Origin: Purshia tridentata
Lineage: Eukaryota; Streptophyta; Magnoliopsida; Rosales; Rosaceae
NCBI GenBank assembly: GCA_003254885.1
Contig: QANT01002916.1
Coordinates: forward strand, 1 to 64,000
Length of the DNA stretch: 64,000 nucleotides
Reading direction: 5' to 3'
Shown piece after piece: positions 23,287-37,092 of the stretch. Position 1 is the first letter of the stretch; each line of letters opens with the position of its first letter. A program made the translations under genes and the position numbers. The notes under the pieces are model-generated. The model made no database searches and was not told where the DNA came from. It saw nothing but the letters and a program-made list of their open reading frames with translations.

Positions 23287-23734
23287 GGCCATTTATATAA
23301 TAAATTTTCGACCAAATTAAGTGAAACCTTCTGTGCAATCTTGTTAGTTATGATAGCCCTATTTTGTGAAAGGCGGGGTGGTTTAAGATCAATTAAGGCC
23401 TAGCAATGCAAATGAAATCAATAAAAGATTTAATCAATTTTGGATCCCGGACAAAAATTGTTTTGTTGAGCTTATATGGATGGATATTTCATCGTTACCA
23501 ATATCACTATATTTAGTTAGGTGTGTGATGAGATTTTAATTTATGGGTTCGGTTGATCATGAAATATGATTGGAAAAGAGTAGACAAAAATGCGTATAGG
23601 CCTTAATTGATTAAATCTTTTCTTGATTTCATTTGCATTGCTAGGCCTTAATTGATCTTAAACCACCCCGGCCCTTCACAAATAAGGCTATCATAACTAA
23701 CAAGATTGGTCGAGAATTTATTATATAAATGGCC
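23287..23734. repeat. Foldback: inverted repeat with 130-150 bp arms
   Basis: The left arm, 23287-23439, and the right arm, 23605-23734, are near-perfect reverse complements; both begin from the outside GGCCATTTATATAATAAATT. The left arm carries about 22 extra bases near 23315-23336. The rest differs by only a handful of substitutions. The 165-bp loop has no obvious gene. The structure fits a foldback or long-TIR MITE, or a local inverted duplication. No clear target duplication is seen. It lies between the convergent 3' ends of P1 and GBSS1. Confidence 0.9.
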
Positions 23735-23846
23735 TACAGATTCTATTCTAAAATGTTACGCACAAGGCGGGTCAGTCGAGGTGCGCTGCAGAATCGGTGT
23801 TTAGTTCACAAACTGAACCATCAACTGCAGTTTGAATTTGTTTTTC

Positions 23847-26800
23847 TCATGGGGTTGCGACGTTTTCCTTGGTGAGTGGTGCAATTTCCTCACCATCACC
23901 ATCGATTCCTGGTTCGCTTTCAGCAACACCCAAATTTAGTAGCGCTTCTTCCCACTTCTTAGCAGGTCCCTGTGCAAGAGTGAGCCATGATGGCATTACG
24001 TCAGCGATTTTGTTAGAATTAGAGTATGACCAGCAACAAGAACGTGGGAATTAGAGTATGACTAGAAACAAGATATGAGAATATAATTCCGGGGAGAAGA
24101 TTTCTAACCTTCCACGAGAAATCTTGGGCCATGCAGTTACTAATGATCTCAGTAAAAGCTGGAGTATCATACGATGTAAGGGCTCCTTTGACCGTTGTAG
24201 CCACTGCTTGTACATCCACCGGATCAACGACTTCACACTGAAAGACCAATTTTTAAAACATGAGCTCACACTGAAGTATGTAAGTTTTTTGTGTATAGTA
24301 AAGTGAAGGAAATGATGAATTACTTCCACATTGAAAGCTCCCATATGAAATCCTGTGAATCCTTCTTTAACAGTATCTACCAACCCACCAGTTGAGGAAA
24401 CAATAGGCACCTGCAAAAGAATAACAGTGAATTAGTAATAGCTTGCCACTTTAAAGAAATAATGCAAGATGTAGTATTTGTTAGGAGGAATGAAAACTTA
24501 TTGGGGCCAAGCATCTTACAGTTCCGTAACACATAGCATGCAACTGAATGAGACCACAAGGCTCAAATCTACTTGGAACCAACATAAAATCAGCTCCGGC
24601 TGTTATCATATGGGCCAGAGGAACATTGAATTTTACTACTCCTCGGGCTTTGTCTGGGTATAGTGTCTCCAACTTTTCAAGCTGCTTCTCCATTGCCTTT
24701 TTGCCAGTCCCCTAAGATATCATAATAGCAGATGCAGATTAGGATATCTACAGATGAGTTTTAGTAGTAAGATAAGCAATAATATGCAGAAAAATGTGAG
24801 AAAAACTTCCATGTCTGGTACTTACAAGTACTATAATTTGAACATTCTCTCTGATAAAATGGGGAATGGCTTCTATAAGAATATCTGAACCTTTCTGCTC
24901 TTCAAGCCTACCAATGAAGCCTATGACAGGGATGCTTTTATCCACTGGCAATCCAACTTCCGCTTGGAGGGCTTCTTTTAAAAGAGGCTTTGCATCTGCC
25001 ACCTAAGCAAACCAAATTTCAAAAATACTGCCGTATAATTAAAAGAAGTTGCATATGCAGCGGGTCATGGAAGTTTTTGTATGATAAATATTCTTACAGT
25101 TGAAGCATCATATTTGACAGTTGTGTACTTGTCAGTTAATGGATTCCATTCCTGGACATCCATGCCATTCACAATTCCTTGAATTCCAGTTTTCTGAATA
25201 ATGTTGTCCAATTCAACTCCTTTTTCGACTGTAGAAACAAGTTCTTCGGCGTAATATGGGCTGACAGTCAAGACTTTGTCTGATTCTAAGATTCCAGCTT
25301 TCATCCAGTTAAGTTTTCTCCCCTTCACTGGTTTTTCATAGCTGTGGAATTGGAACAATCATACTCAAGGTTCAATCATATAATACCATACTATATTGTG
25401 TCAAAAAAACCATACCCATCAATGAAATCAAAGGAGCTTTTAAATTCGTCTGGCAGATTGAGAAGTGCGAAGTCCGCAAATGCAAATCTCCCTTGGTAAG
25501 CAATGTTGTGAATGCAAAAGGCTACCTGTAACAAGATTGACACAATACCTGCTTTTGAAGGACTTACAGCTGACTGGAATTGCTTAAATAAATTTAAAAA
25601 AAATAAACTGGTGACCTACTTTGGCACTCTTGTATATGCCTTTAGGTTTGTAGTTGGCTTTCAGGTAGCATGGCAGGAGGGCAGTGTGCCAGTCGTTGGC
25701 AATGAAAACCACATCTTCTCCTGCATGCAGGATGTCATAGTACTATTATTGCAGAACTAATTTTCAAAAGTAGCGTCAGTCTAGAAAATTCTACATGAGT
25801 TTGCCTACCGTATGGTCCAGAAAAGTATTTGTTGCCGGTAAGGTTCAGAACTCTTGGTGCTTCTAGAGCTGCCTATAACATAGATTTTTTACAACCATGA
25901 CAAAATAAACATAATGTAAGAGGAAAATAGAGAGAAGATTAGAAGAATAAGTAAAGACAGCTAGATCCCATATAAGATGCACGATTGGTATACAAACTAA
26001 ACATCTCATAATACATTAACCAAGAGAATGTGTTACACTGATCGGGAATTTAGACACAAATCTACAATGCAATCTCATCCCCAGGAAGCCTAGCCACCTT
26101 CAAAACTTACTTTTCACTTAGAACCAATTACCCAACCACATAAGAACATGGAGCTGAGACAATCTGTTTTCAAGATTTAGTCCCAAAAAATACTGCTGCT
26201 TTTCATGAATGACTAAATAGTTGCAGAAAAGTACAATGAAGATTGCATGTAAATTAACTAAGTGCATACATAATTTAGTATCCAATTTACAGAATAATTT
26301 AATTACAGAGAAATTGAATAACAAATGTAGCCACAAAGTTGGAGATTACTAACCTGGCACAACAGGCTGAATCTAAGTTGGTTGTCCTGGTAATCCTCTC
26401 CAGTAATCGGCCCATAAATTTTGGACGCAGTTTTACCCCATACCTGGAAAGCAATAAAAAGTTGAGTTTGCCCTTTTCCCACTAATAAAAGTATTGGAAG
26501 AAACAGTGATTCCCAAGAGAGACAAGACCAACCTTTTCAAGAAACAGAGGGTGATCGACAAACACACGATCAACTCCACGTTTGTAGCAATGAAAGAAGC
26601 GAACTTTCTCTGTTTTGTCTCCCACTTTAAGCTATACAGCAGAGGATTAAAATCATTTAAATGAAAGCCAAAATCTTAAAACTTTGTATCTAAATGTTGA
26701 AATACATACACACCTCAACTATAACTTCTGTATCCCAAGCATCTTTGTACTGGTCGTACCGCGGAGAAATAGTCATTACACGATGCCCATTTGCCTGAAA

Positions 26801-27245
26801 AAAGATCAATTTACCAGTTATGCTCTCATTGATCACTATACATGTTCATGGCCAAATGAGCAAACTCAGGACTTAAGGCAAGAAAGGAAACAAAGCGTAC
26901 CGCCATAGCTGGTGGCAAACCTCCAAGAACATCTCCAAGTCCACCAGTTTTGCTCCACGGACCAACCTCTGTCCCCACAAACACTAAATTCATCCCACTT
27001 CCACAAACAATAATCCCTGAAGGCTTTGAACTCCTGCTGATGAATGACTTCCTCCTTGCTTGCCCAGCAATGGATTTTGCCATGATTTTGACTCGGAGTT
27101 CATCCACTTTGTTCAAAGCTCTTAACCCATTGTGGGTCACGGTCTGATTCACAAACCCAATTTTCTTATACGCCGTTTTGGACTCTGATCCATAGTTGGC
27201 ATGTGAACTTGTTGAGGCAAAGCTTGAAGCAGTCAGAATCGCCAT
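23847..27245 (-). CDS. GBSS1: Granule-bound starch synthase 1, chloroplastic
   Basis: Thirteen coding exons on the minus strand: 27245-26901, 26794-26714, 26631-26533, 26443-26354, 25872-25809, 25720-25620, 25525-25416, 25341-25098, 25002-24826, 24711-24520, 24410-24324, 24237-24109 and 23969-23847. They total 1842 nt, 613 residues, frame intact. It makes amylose inside starch granules by adding glucose from ADP-glucose (GT5 family). A plastid transit peptide occupies about residues 1-80. The GT5 domain starts [23 protein letters not shown], with the ADP-glucose-binding KTGGLGDV at 99-106. The C-terminal GT1 lobe has FEPCGL and the second STGGL motif. Exon lengths 81, 99, 90, 64, 101, 110, 244, 177, 192, 87 and 129 are those typical of waxy genes. 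A leader intron is likely at 27265-27352. It shares a 557-bp divergent promoter with VPS8. Confidence 0.97.
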
Positions 27246-27802
27246 TAATTGACGATATTATGTTCTGAAAAAAGAGTGAACATAAGAAGCAGGCAATAAA
27301 TAATAAAACAAAGAAAATGAAGCTCAATGAGTAGTGAGTAATAGTGTATTACCTAACCACACAAGCTGGTGAATACCTTCTTCTACTTCCCAAAATGCTC
27401 AGGAGCTTCAGATTGTGGTGCTTTAAGCAATTGAGCCAAAAGGGTGTTGCTGTACTTTCCAGTGATGCATGGTTGAGGGTTTTGCGAAGCCAAGAACCTC
27501 AGGATTCATTTACGGTCCAAACTGCACAGTGTGAGACACCAGCAGAGTCGTCAATCATGCGAGTATGGGACTGCATCAGAACAAAGACGGATATTCCCAA
27601 AGAATTTTACTGTTGGTAAACTCCTCGTGCGCTTTATAAACGGCATGTCGCGAAGCCATTACAAACGATATGTCATTTGTTTTTATAATTTAATTGAGGA
27701 AACGACATGACGTAGTATAACTGTCGAGAAACAGACGAACTCACGCAGACTATTAGTCGAAGAAGAAGAAGCAGCAGCAGTAGCAGCTGGGCTGCTTCAG
27801 AT
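27246..27802. promoter_or_regulatory. Divergent promoter region, GBSS1 (-) and VPS8 (+)
   Basis: The two start codons are 557 bp apart. The palindromic TTTATAAA at 27633-27640 can serve as a TATA box on either strand; on the minus strand it would give GBSS1 a leader of roughly 270 nt after splicing of a leader intron (27265-27352). Leader sequence of VPS8 includes a GAAGAAGAAGAAGCAGCAGCAG run near 27760-27780. Confidence 0.55.
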
Positions 27803-30800
27803 ATGACCAAGAAGCTCAGTCACAACGAACCCCAACTCGCCATGGAACTCGACCTTGACTCTTTCCTTGACTCGCAACTTTACTATTCCGACGAAGACAA
27901 CGACGACGACCTTAACTCAGTCCCTCACCGGACGATCGACGAAATCCTCAACGACACCGATTCATCATCCCCATCCCCGTCCCCACCCTCCACTATCCAC
28001 CGTTTCGAATCTGATCCAATTCAACTACAACCGCCGGAAGACGCCGTATCGGTCTCGAGCGTTAAATTTGAGGAAACGGCACAGCCGACTCAATTGGACG
28101 AGAGAGCGGTCGGGACGACGCCCAATTTGTACAGTCGGGCCAAGTCCGGCGAGTTCTCGGAGGATCCGGTAGGGAGGGTTTCGAGGCCGCCGTCGCAGTG
28201 GTTGCTTGGAGGCGTGAGAACGAATGCCAAGCCCGGGGCGGCACTCGCAGCGGCTGCGGCGGCTTCGAGGTCGATGCCGACTCCGCACGCGGCCGCGATC
28301 AAGTCGAGGAGGAGTGCGGAGAGTGGAAGCTTGCAGAAGGTTGTGGAAGCTGCGGAATTGGGTTATAAATCGGAGGATGCAGGGTCCAATTCGAACGTTG
28401 TTGATACGAATGTGATTGTTTCCGAATTGACTGTGTCGAATTGGAATCAAGTAGAGGAAGATATCGGTGGTGAATTGCGGAGAAAAGGTGGGGTTTGGGA
28501 GAGCGAGAGAGAGTTAGAGCATGTGTCTCAAGTTGATGAAGTAAGTGCAGGTAATGCTGCTGAGGAAGTGAAGAGTGTTAACTTTGATGAAAAGTTGACA
28601 ACTTTAGATGCAAGTGATGTTAAAGATGATGAATTGAATAAGTATGTTGAGAATGTAGTGGAATGCCCACTCGAAATACAAAATGTAGCTGACAATAGTC
28701 CTTGTTCCAAAGATAGTGATAGTGAGGAGGGGCATCTTGGTGGTAGTGGTGGTGGTTTTGGTGGTGATGATGGTGGTGGTTATGATGATCATGGCGATAA
28801 TGAGAATGTTAATGATGATGACGATGAAGAAGAATTAGGAAGTTCAATTACCCAACTTGTGGAGGAGAGAATTGAGCAATTGGAGAGCAGGAGGATTAAT
28901 AAAAGAGCCAAAAAGAAATCGCGGAAGCCGCTTGAAATCGCGGAAGAGCTAGAGAAGAAACAAGCTTCTACTGCCTTGCATTGGGAAGAGGGTGCTGCTG
29001 CTCAACCCATGAGGCTTGAGGGTGTTCGGAGAGGATCCACCACATTGGGATACTTTAATGTTGATGCTAGCAATACCATTACTCGGACCATTTCATCTCC
29101 GGCACTGAGGCGTGATCATGGTTCGCCGCAAGTCTTGGCGGTTCACAGTAACTACATTGCAATAGGAATGGCAAGAGGGGTTATTCTTATTTTCCCTAGT
29201 AAATATTCTGCTCATAATGCTGACAACATGGATACAAAGGTTACATACATGCTGTTAATTCACTCCTATGGCTTTTATGTCTTTAGCTCTCAAGTAGCAG
29301 TTCCACATTTCCTCCTTTATCTAATTTTTTCCTTTCTATATTTAGATATAGGTATCTCCATACTAACAAACTATGCCATATATGTTCCAGATGCTAATTC
29401 TTGGATTGCAAGGAGAACGGTCTCATGCTCCCGTAACTTCTATATGCTTCAATCAACAAGGGGACCTGCTCTTAGCTGGTTATGCTGATGGTCACATTAC
29501 AGTTTGGGACATGCAGAGGGCATCGGCTGCCAAAGTAATTACCGGGGAACATACAGCTCCGGTTGTACATACGTTGTTTTTGGGGCGTCAATTTAAGGCA
29601 GTTACCGGTGATAGTAAGGGTCTGGTTCTGTTACATTCTTTTTCTGTGGTTCCTCTGCTTAATAGGGTCTCCATCAAAACACAGGTAAAACATGTTTTGC
29701 ATTGTTGACAGATTTATGCCTGTAGAATTGTGTTTAAAAATGCTTTCTTCAAGTTGATGCGTGATTGTCTACTATGTAATTCTATCAAACTTGATGATCT
29801 TGTGCATCTTGATTGGAACAGTGCCTTCTTGATGGACAAAGAACCGGCACAGTTCTGTCAGCTTCACCACTTCTGTTTGATGAATTCTGTGGAGGGGCTT
29901 CACCGTCTAATCAGGGAAATGGGATGGTTTCAGGCAGCAGTATTGGTGGTATGATGGGGGGTGTGGTTGGGGGAGATGCAGGTTGGAAACTCTTCAATGA
30001 AGGATCTTCTTTGGTTGAAGAAGGTGTGGTCGTATTTGTCACCCATCAAACTGCACTGGTGGTATGAAGCCCTCAGATGATAGCGTGAATTCCATGTACC
30101 TTATATTTTGAGAATTGATGGTTGTTGCCTCATTGTGAAGATTTTCTTTTTGCATTGGGTTAATGCCATGTGTCTTCCTCGCAGGTAAGACTAACTCCCA
30201 CTTTGGAAGTCTATGCACAAATTTCTAAACCCGATGGTGTTCGGGAGGGCTCCATGCCTTTTACTGCTTGGAAATGTACAATGCAACCACACAGTTTACC
30301 TACTAATACTGGTAAGGATTGACTATCTTTGTTAAATTTCCTGTTGACATTTTCCTAAGATGAGTTTATTTTTTTTGGGTAGAAAATATGCCTGCTGAAG
30401 CAGTTGAAAGAGTTTCCTTACTTGCAATTGCTTGGGATCGGAAAGTTCAGGTTGCAAAGTTGGTAAAATCAGAGCTGAAAGTATATGGTAAATGGTCTCT
30501 TGAAAGTGCAGCCATAGGTGTGGCTTGGTTGGATGATCAGGTATGCACTTGTTTATTTGTCTTCTTGTGCTGAAATTATGTTATTCTGCCCATGAAGAGT
30601 TACTTTACATTGTTAAAGAGTCTTGTTTACCTCACAAAATAATGAACTTAATTTGAGGTTTTATGCCTTCAGATGCTGGTGGTTCTCACAATGGGTGGAC
30701 AACTTTGTTTGTTTGCAAAGGATGGAACTGTAATTCACCAAACAAGTTTTTCTGTAGATGGTTTTGGAGGGGATGATCTTATTGCTTATCATACTCACTT

Positions 30801-33800
30801 CATTAATATATTTGGAAACCCTGAAAAAGCTTATCACAATTGTGTAGCTGTAAGAGGAGCTTCTGTGTATGTACTTGGACCTACACATCTTATTGTTTCC
30901 CGGCTTCTCCCATGGAAGGAACGAATTCAGGTTTTACGGAGAGCTGGTGACTGGATGGGCTCCTTGAACATGGCAATGACAATTTATGATGGCCAAGCTC
31001 ATGGTGTCATTGACCTCCCTAGAACTTTGGATGCTGTACAGGAGGCCATAATGCCCTACCTGGTTGAGTTGCTTTTGTCATATGTTGAGGAAGTATTTTC
31101 ATACATTTCAGTAGCATTCTGCAACCAAATTGGTAAAGTGGATCAACTTGACGAATTAAACAGCAAAAGCAGTTCTGTGCACTCTGAAATAAAAGAGCAA
31201 TACACCCGTGTTGGTGGAGTTGCAGTTGAGTTTTGTGTCCATATCAAGAGGACTGACATACTTTTTGATGAAATCTTCTCCAAGTTTGTTGCTGTTGAAC
31301 AGAGAGGTATTCTCAACCCAGTGTTTTTTCTTTTGGCATTTAATGGTTTTGCAAAACTTAATGCATTTTTGAAGCCGAAGTTTAGATTTCTGGATTAAGA
31401 ATTTTTCTATTGAATTGAGAAAAAGACGGGCATCATTTCTTACTTTCTTATGCTTATGTAGAGGGGAAGTCCATTTTTCTACCAAGTATGATTGAATCTG
31501 AGTGGCATGTTAAAAAGTTGTAACTGTGTCGCATCAACAGGACATAAAATAAAAGTACCAACTCATATTGGCTTACCACACTTTGTGGCAAGTGTCATGT
31601 TCATTGCTGAATGAATAATTTATTACTTAGTAATTAATATTATAGGATTGAAAATTTTCTTCTATTTGAATAACTTTGAAAATCTATAGAACCATACGTT
31701 TTTGTAGCATTTGAAGTATGTGCATTGTTCCATAGCTTGAGCTACATAAGAAATTAACCTTTTTATCCACCATTGCATGTTACTAATCTGTTTTTCCTTT
31801 TAAATTTTCTTAGACACATTTTTGGAACTATTGGAGCCATATATATTGAAGGACATGCTCGGTTCTCTTCCACCTGAGGTATTGCATAATGTTTAAGCAT
31901 TTTGGCTGTACTGATGGCTATTTATACATAATAATGCTTTTTCTTTTTTCCTTTTTCCTAAGATTATGCAAGAACTAGTAGAGCATTATAGCCGTAAAGG
32001 GTGGTTACAGCGTGTTGAACAATGTGTCCTTCACATGGATATTTCATCCTTGGATTTTAATCAGGTATGTACCTTTCAGATATTTGCTAGTAATTCTACA
32101 TGTTACACTGGATTTCTTTGTTATAAATTTTCACCTTGACTCATGGATAATTATGTTTGTTTTCTTGCAGGTTGTTAAGTTATGCCGGGAGCATGGATTG
32201 TATAGTGCCCTGGTGTATCTCTTCAATAAAGGATTGGATGATTTCAGGTCACCTTTAGAGGAGCTGTTGGTGGTCTTGCGAAATAGTCAAAGAGAAGGTG
32301 CTGCTACCCTTGGGTATGATTTCCTATGTGTCCCTCTTGTGCATAGTACTTGAATTTGAAAGGTTTATACGCAGTTTGTTGTGCTACTTTAATTTGCTTC
32401 TCCGTCCATCCTGAATCATCTTTAACCATTTTCTTTTCATTATTCAGGATCCTATGATTATCTTACTGAAAGCATATACTCAGTTGTATCTCTGTATTTC
32501 ATGTTACATTTTGGCTGCATATTGTTAGTTTTCCATTGAGGCTTCAAGTGGTCTTATTTTTTTTTTTTTTTTATTGTTTACAGTTACAGGATGCTAGTTT
32601 ATTTGAAGTACTGCTTTTCAGGCCTTGCTTTTCCACCAGGTATGAACTTCACATATTGTTGGAGTTGTTCAATTGGAATATCACATGATATCTCTCTTTG
32701 TGATAAACCCGTCTGGAAGTGGTTTTGTGGATCTTGACATAAGTATATAGAAAAGGTGATATAAATGTTACAGACCCCTTCTCATAATTAGAATGTATAT
32801 AACCCAGAATAGGTATGAGGTGGTGAAGGAAGACTAGCATGCTTTTCTACTGGAACACATATTTTAATCACTTGCGTAACTTCATTTTCTATAATCACTG
32901 GATTTTACTTCATTTATCTGATTAAGAAAGTTTGCCTCAATTATTTCTATTTGCAGGACAGGGAACAATTCCTCCCTCGCGTTTGCCATCTCTCAGAACA
33001 GAACTTTTGCAATTTTTATTGGAGGATTCTGATGCCCCTAATCCAAGAGCAGTCTCAAGCATACTTCCAGGAGGAGAATATTTGAACCTGTATTTTCTCT
33101 TAGAGCTAGATACTGAAGCTACCTTAGATGTTCTGAGATGTGCTTTCATAGAAGATGAAATCTCAAAACCAGACTTTTCTTCTCATGATCCAGCTGATGC
33201 CAATATGGAGCTGGAGAATGGGAATAATTCAATGGCTCAAAGTCAGAATTCAATGGTTCAGAATACAGTAGATACTCTCATTCACATTATTAGTAAGGAC
33301 ATTTCCCAGACAGAGGGATCTGTTAGCAGTCATGACACTGGATCAATAGTAGAATGGCCTTCAAAGAAAGACATTGATCATCTATTTGAGTTTATTGCAT
33401 ATTATGTTGCATGTGGAAAAGCTAAAGTCTCGAAAAGTGTACTGTCTCAGATTTTGGAGTACTTGACATCAGACAATACTTCTCCATCATGTGTTCCTGG
33501 ATATGATAGCTTAACTTCGAAACGAAGAGAGAAGAAGGTTCTTGGCCTTCTTGAGGTAGTGCCTGAGACCGATTGGGATTCATCTTATGTGTTACAGCTA
33601 TGTGAGAAAGCAGGATTTTACCAGGTATATTTACCAATATCTTACAATGTTCTCTCAGAAACATGTTGCTGCAATTCATTCAGTTGTAGGTCACTCATTA
33701 CTCGGTCTCTTGGCATCTTTTAGGTTTGTGGCCTAATTCATACCAGCAGACATCAGTATGTTGCTGCTCTGGATTGCTATATGAAAGATTTAGATGAACC

Positions 33801-36800
33801 CATTCATGCCTTCTCCTTTATCAACAAAACATTATTACTGCTGACTGACAATGAAAATCCAGCTTTTCTATCAGCAGTCATTTCTCGAATTCCAGAGCTG
33901 TTTGTCTTAAACAGGTTATCCCTTAGTTATCTTGAATTTTCTTTTCTTTTTCCTCTTTCACATGTTTAGGAATAAGTAGGTTACTTTACTCAGTTAAGTC
34001 TTCCTTATTCATTATTCAATCTCAAAATTTTTCTGATCCTATGCAGAGAGGGAACTTTTTTCTTGGTTATCGACCATTTTACCAGTGAAGAAGGTTCTCA
34101 TATCCTATCTGAACTTCGCTCCCATCCAAGAAGCCTATTTCTTTACTTGAAAACAGTGATTGAGGTTCACTTATCTGGCACCCTTGACTTTTCAAGTTTA
34201 AGAAAAGATGATATTATGAGGGTAAAGGATCAATCAAAAGGAGTTGAGGCTTACTTGGAAAGGATATCAGATTTCCCAAAGTTTTTGCGTATTAATCCTG
34301 TTAATGTAACTGATGATATGATTGAACTTTATCTGGAGGTGAGCAATTTGTACAGTTCCTATTAATTTTTTTTCTTAATTTAATTTTCTTGAATGAATCT
34401 GTGCTCCAGTTGCATTTAATTCTTGATGTTTTTAAGGATATTATTATTGTCAACTCAAGTGCTCAGTCGAACAATTGTTTCTCCCATTGATTTGGGTTGA
34501 TAATATTGTTCTTATTGTCAGTATATGTATTTTGGTCATACTTTAACTATGAGGCTTGGAAGAGTTGAGTGAGTCTGTTTTCTGGCTACCTGGTTTCTGT
34601 AACATACAGCCTGTCTGGTATTGTTGCCCTCTAGAGTGCTACTTTCAATTTGATTAGATTCAGCAATTACTTGTGAAGCACTCATTGTGATACCATATTT
34701 GGTTCTAAATGTTTCACTTTGTGATTTTCAGCTTTTATGTCAGTACGAGAGCAATTCAGTTCTCAAATTTCTAGAGACTTTTGATAGCTATCGCGTGGAA
34801 CACTGTTTACGCCTGTGTCAGAAATATGGGATAATAGATGCTGCATCATTCTTGTTGGAAAGGGTTGGTGATGTTGGTAGTGCTCTTTTACTTACACTTT
34901 CCACCCTCAATGAAAAATTTATCAAGCTTGATACTGCTGTGGGAACTCTGGCTTCAAGTGGGACTTCACGTGGTTCTGCTGGTACAGAGTATTTTAGCAA
35001 TGCCTTAAAATTGGAGGAGGTCCGTAAATATCATTTTTTAATCAGAGCATGTGGTTTATGGTTTTTTTTATGCGTTTATATTATAGAAATTTTATGGATT
35101 CACTGGACTGTTATGTGTTAATTGTAATCTCTCTCTTATAGGTGAATGACATTGACAATATATTGCATGCCTGTATTGGATTGTGCCAACGGAACACCCA
35201 TCGTTTAAATCCTGATGAATCAGAGGCACTCTGGTTTAGATTACTTGACTCGTACGTTCAAAACCAATTTACAATTTTGTCTCACCTAAGTTTTCCTCAT
35301 GCCTGATAATCTGGCTATTATACTTTCTTTGGCGTCAGCATATTTCATTCCAATGATTGCTTGATTATCATGACTATATGAAAGAATAAAAATATGTATG
35401 ATATATAATAATTAAGTGATTCTTGTTCACTTGTTCACTTTTTCACTTTAGCAACTGCTGCTGTTTTGCTCTTTATTATTGTTAAGGCTAATCCATGAAG
35501 AATTTATTGTGGTCTTACAGTACATGGTCATGCATTTTTTGAAGACTAATCATCCTCCAATTTTCAATACAGGTTTTGTGAGCCTTTAATAGATTCGTTT
35601 GGTGATGGAACAGTATCTAAAGGAGAAGATCTTAATACAATGGTAACTGAGTCATTAGACTCAAATGGGGATGAGATGACTTTCATAATCAAGTGGAGAA
35701 TCTCAAAGCCCCATAAAAGTGCTCATATCTTAAGAAAATTGTTCTCTCGGTTCATCAAGGAGATTGTTGAGGGTATGATAGGATATGTTCGCCTTCCAAC
35801 TATCATGTCCAAACTCCTTTCTGATAATGGTAGCCAGGAATTTGGTGATTTTAAATTCACAATATTGGGGATGCTTAGCACTTATGGCTTTGAAAGAAGA
35901 ATTCTGGTATGTCAGCTTTATGAACTCATTAATGCTAGTCATGTCATATTGCCTTTAATTTGTCTGCTGGAGAGTTAGAGGCATAAACTTTGCAGCAAAG
36001 CATTTCAGCTTGCTGCATTGTGGAGCTACTGAGCATTGCTCCAAGCTTGTGTGCACTCTACCGATTTAGTGTATAGAAAACCGTCCGTACTGACTGTAGA
36101 TTTAAATTCTAGAGAGTGGATAGCCAATTTTTTTTTTGTCTCATTTGAAGGCTTTTATTGTAGCTCAGTCAACTTTCCTTTCTTTATTTCTCGTTGCGTT
36201 TAAGTTGTCTACTCTGTTATGTAGGATACTGCCAAGTCCCTGATAGAAGATGATACATTCTATACCATGAGCATACTCAAGAAAGGAGCCTCTCATGGTT
36301 ATGCCCCTCGGAGTCAAATATGTTGTATATGCGATTGCCTTCTTGACAAGAACTCTTCCAGCTACATTCGCATTTTCAATTGTGGTCATGCAACACATGT
36401 TCAATGTGAAGTTTTGGAGAATGACACAGCAAGTAGTAGCTCATCATCAGGATGCCCTGTTTGTATGCCTAAGAAGAAAGCTCAGAGGTCTAGAAACAAA
36501 TCGGTCCATGCAGACGAGAGTTTAGTGAAGGAGTTTTCATCAAGAACCCAACAAACACACGGGACAACTGTTCATCCACATGAAAGCAATGCATCAGAGA
36601 ATACCTATGCGCTTCAGCAAATATCACGAGTATGATGTCCTATTGTTGTTGCCATTTGTGTATTATTGCTATCATTTCTGTTTCTTGGGCTTTTCTTACA
36701 TTGGGAACTAATTAAAAACTGAACTTGGATGCTGCAGTTTGAGATCTTGACCAATTTGCAAAGAGACCGAGGATTAGTCGAGATTGAAAACATGCCTCAA

Positions 36801-37092
36801 TTGAGGCTGGCACCGCCAGCTGTGTATCATGAAAAGGTTAAGAAAGGAACTGTTCTTTCACCAGCAGAAAGTAGCAGTGATCTTTCGAGAATAGAGAAAC
36901 AAAGTCAAATCAAGCAACTCAGGGAGGTAAAAGTAAGAGGGTCATCTCTTCGGTTTCCCTTGAGATCAAACATATTTGGTAATGGTACGTATGTCGTTAG
37001 CTCTCATGTAAATGTTCTCAAATTTGTGAAGGTATCCCAATTCTAACATGTAGAAACACTGTCCAGGAAAGGAGAAGATCAGCAAGCGGTGA
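27803..37092 (+). CDS. VPS8: Vacuolar protein sorting-associated protein 8 (CORVET subunit)
   Basis: Nineteen coding exons: 27803-29239, 29391-29684, 29822-30061, 30185-30311, 30383-30540, 30673-31306, 31814-31878, 31963-32064, 32171-32313, 32584-32639, 32957-33624, 33724-33914, 34047-34338, 34732-35019, 35142-35251, 35573-35906, 36225-36629, 36738-36978 and 37067-37092. They sum to 5811 nt, 1936 residues, all phases consistent. VPS8 tethers endosomal membranes through Rab5-type GTPases in the CORVET complex. A long acidic, low-complexity N-terminus is followed by a WD40 propeller (VLAVHSNYIAIGMARG; LLLAGYADGHITVWDM) and a helical solenoid. A C-terminal RING-like finger follows (CCICDC ... 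NCGHATHVQC ... CPVC), encoded in exon 17. The end is SIF/NIFGKEKISKR. The second ATG at 27842 (MELDLDSFLDS) may be the true start, since other plant VPS8 proteins begin there. Confidence 0.93.
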
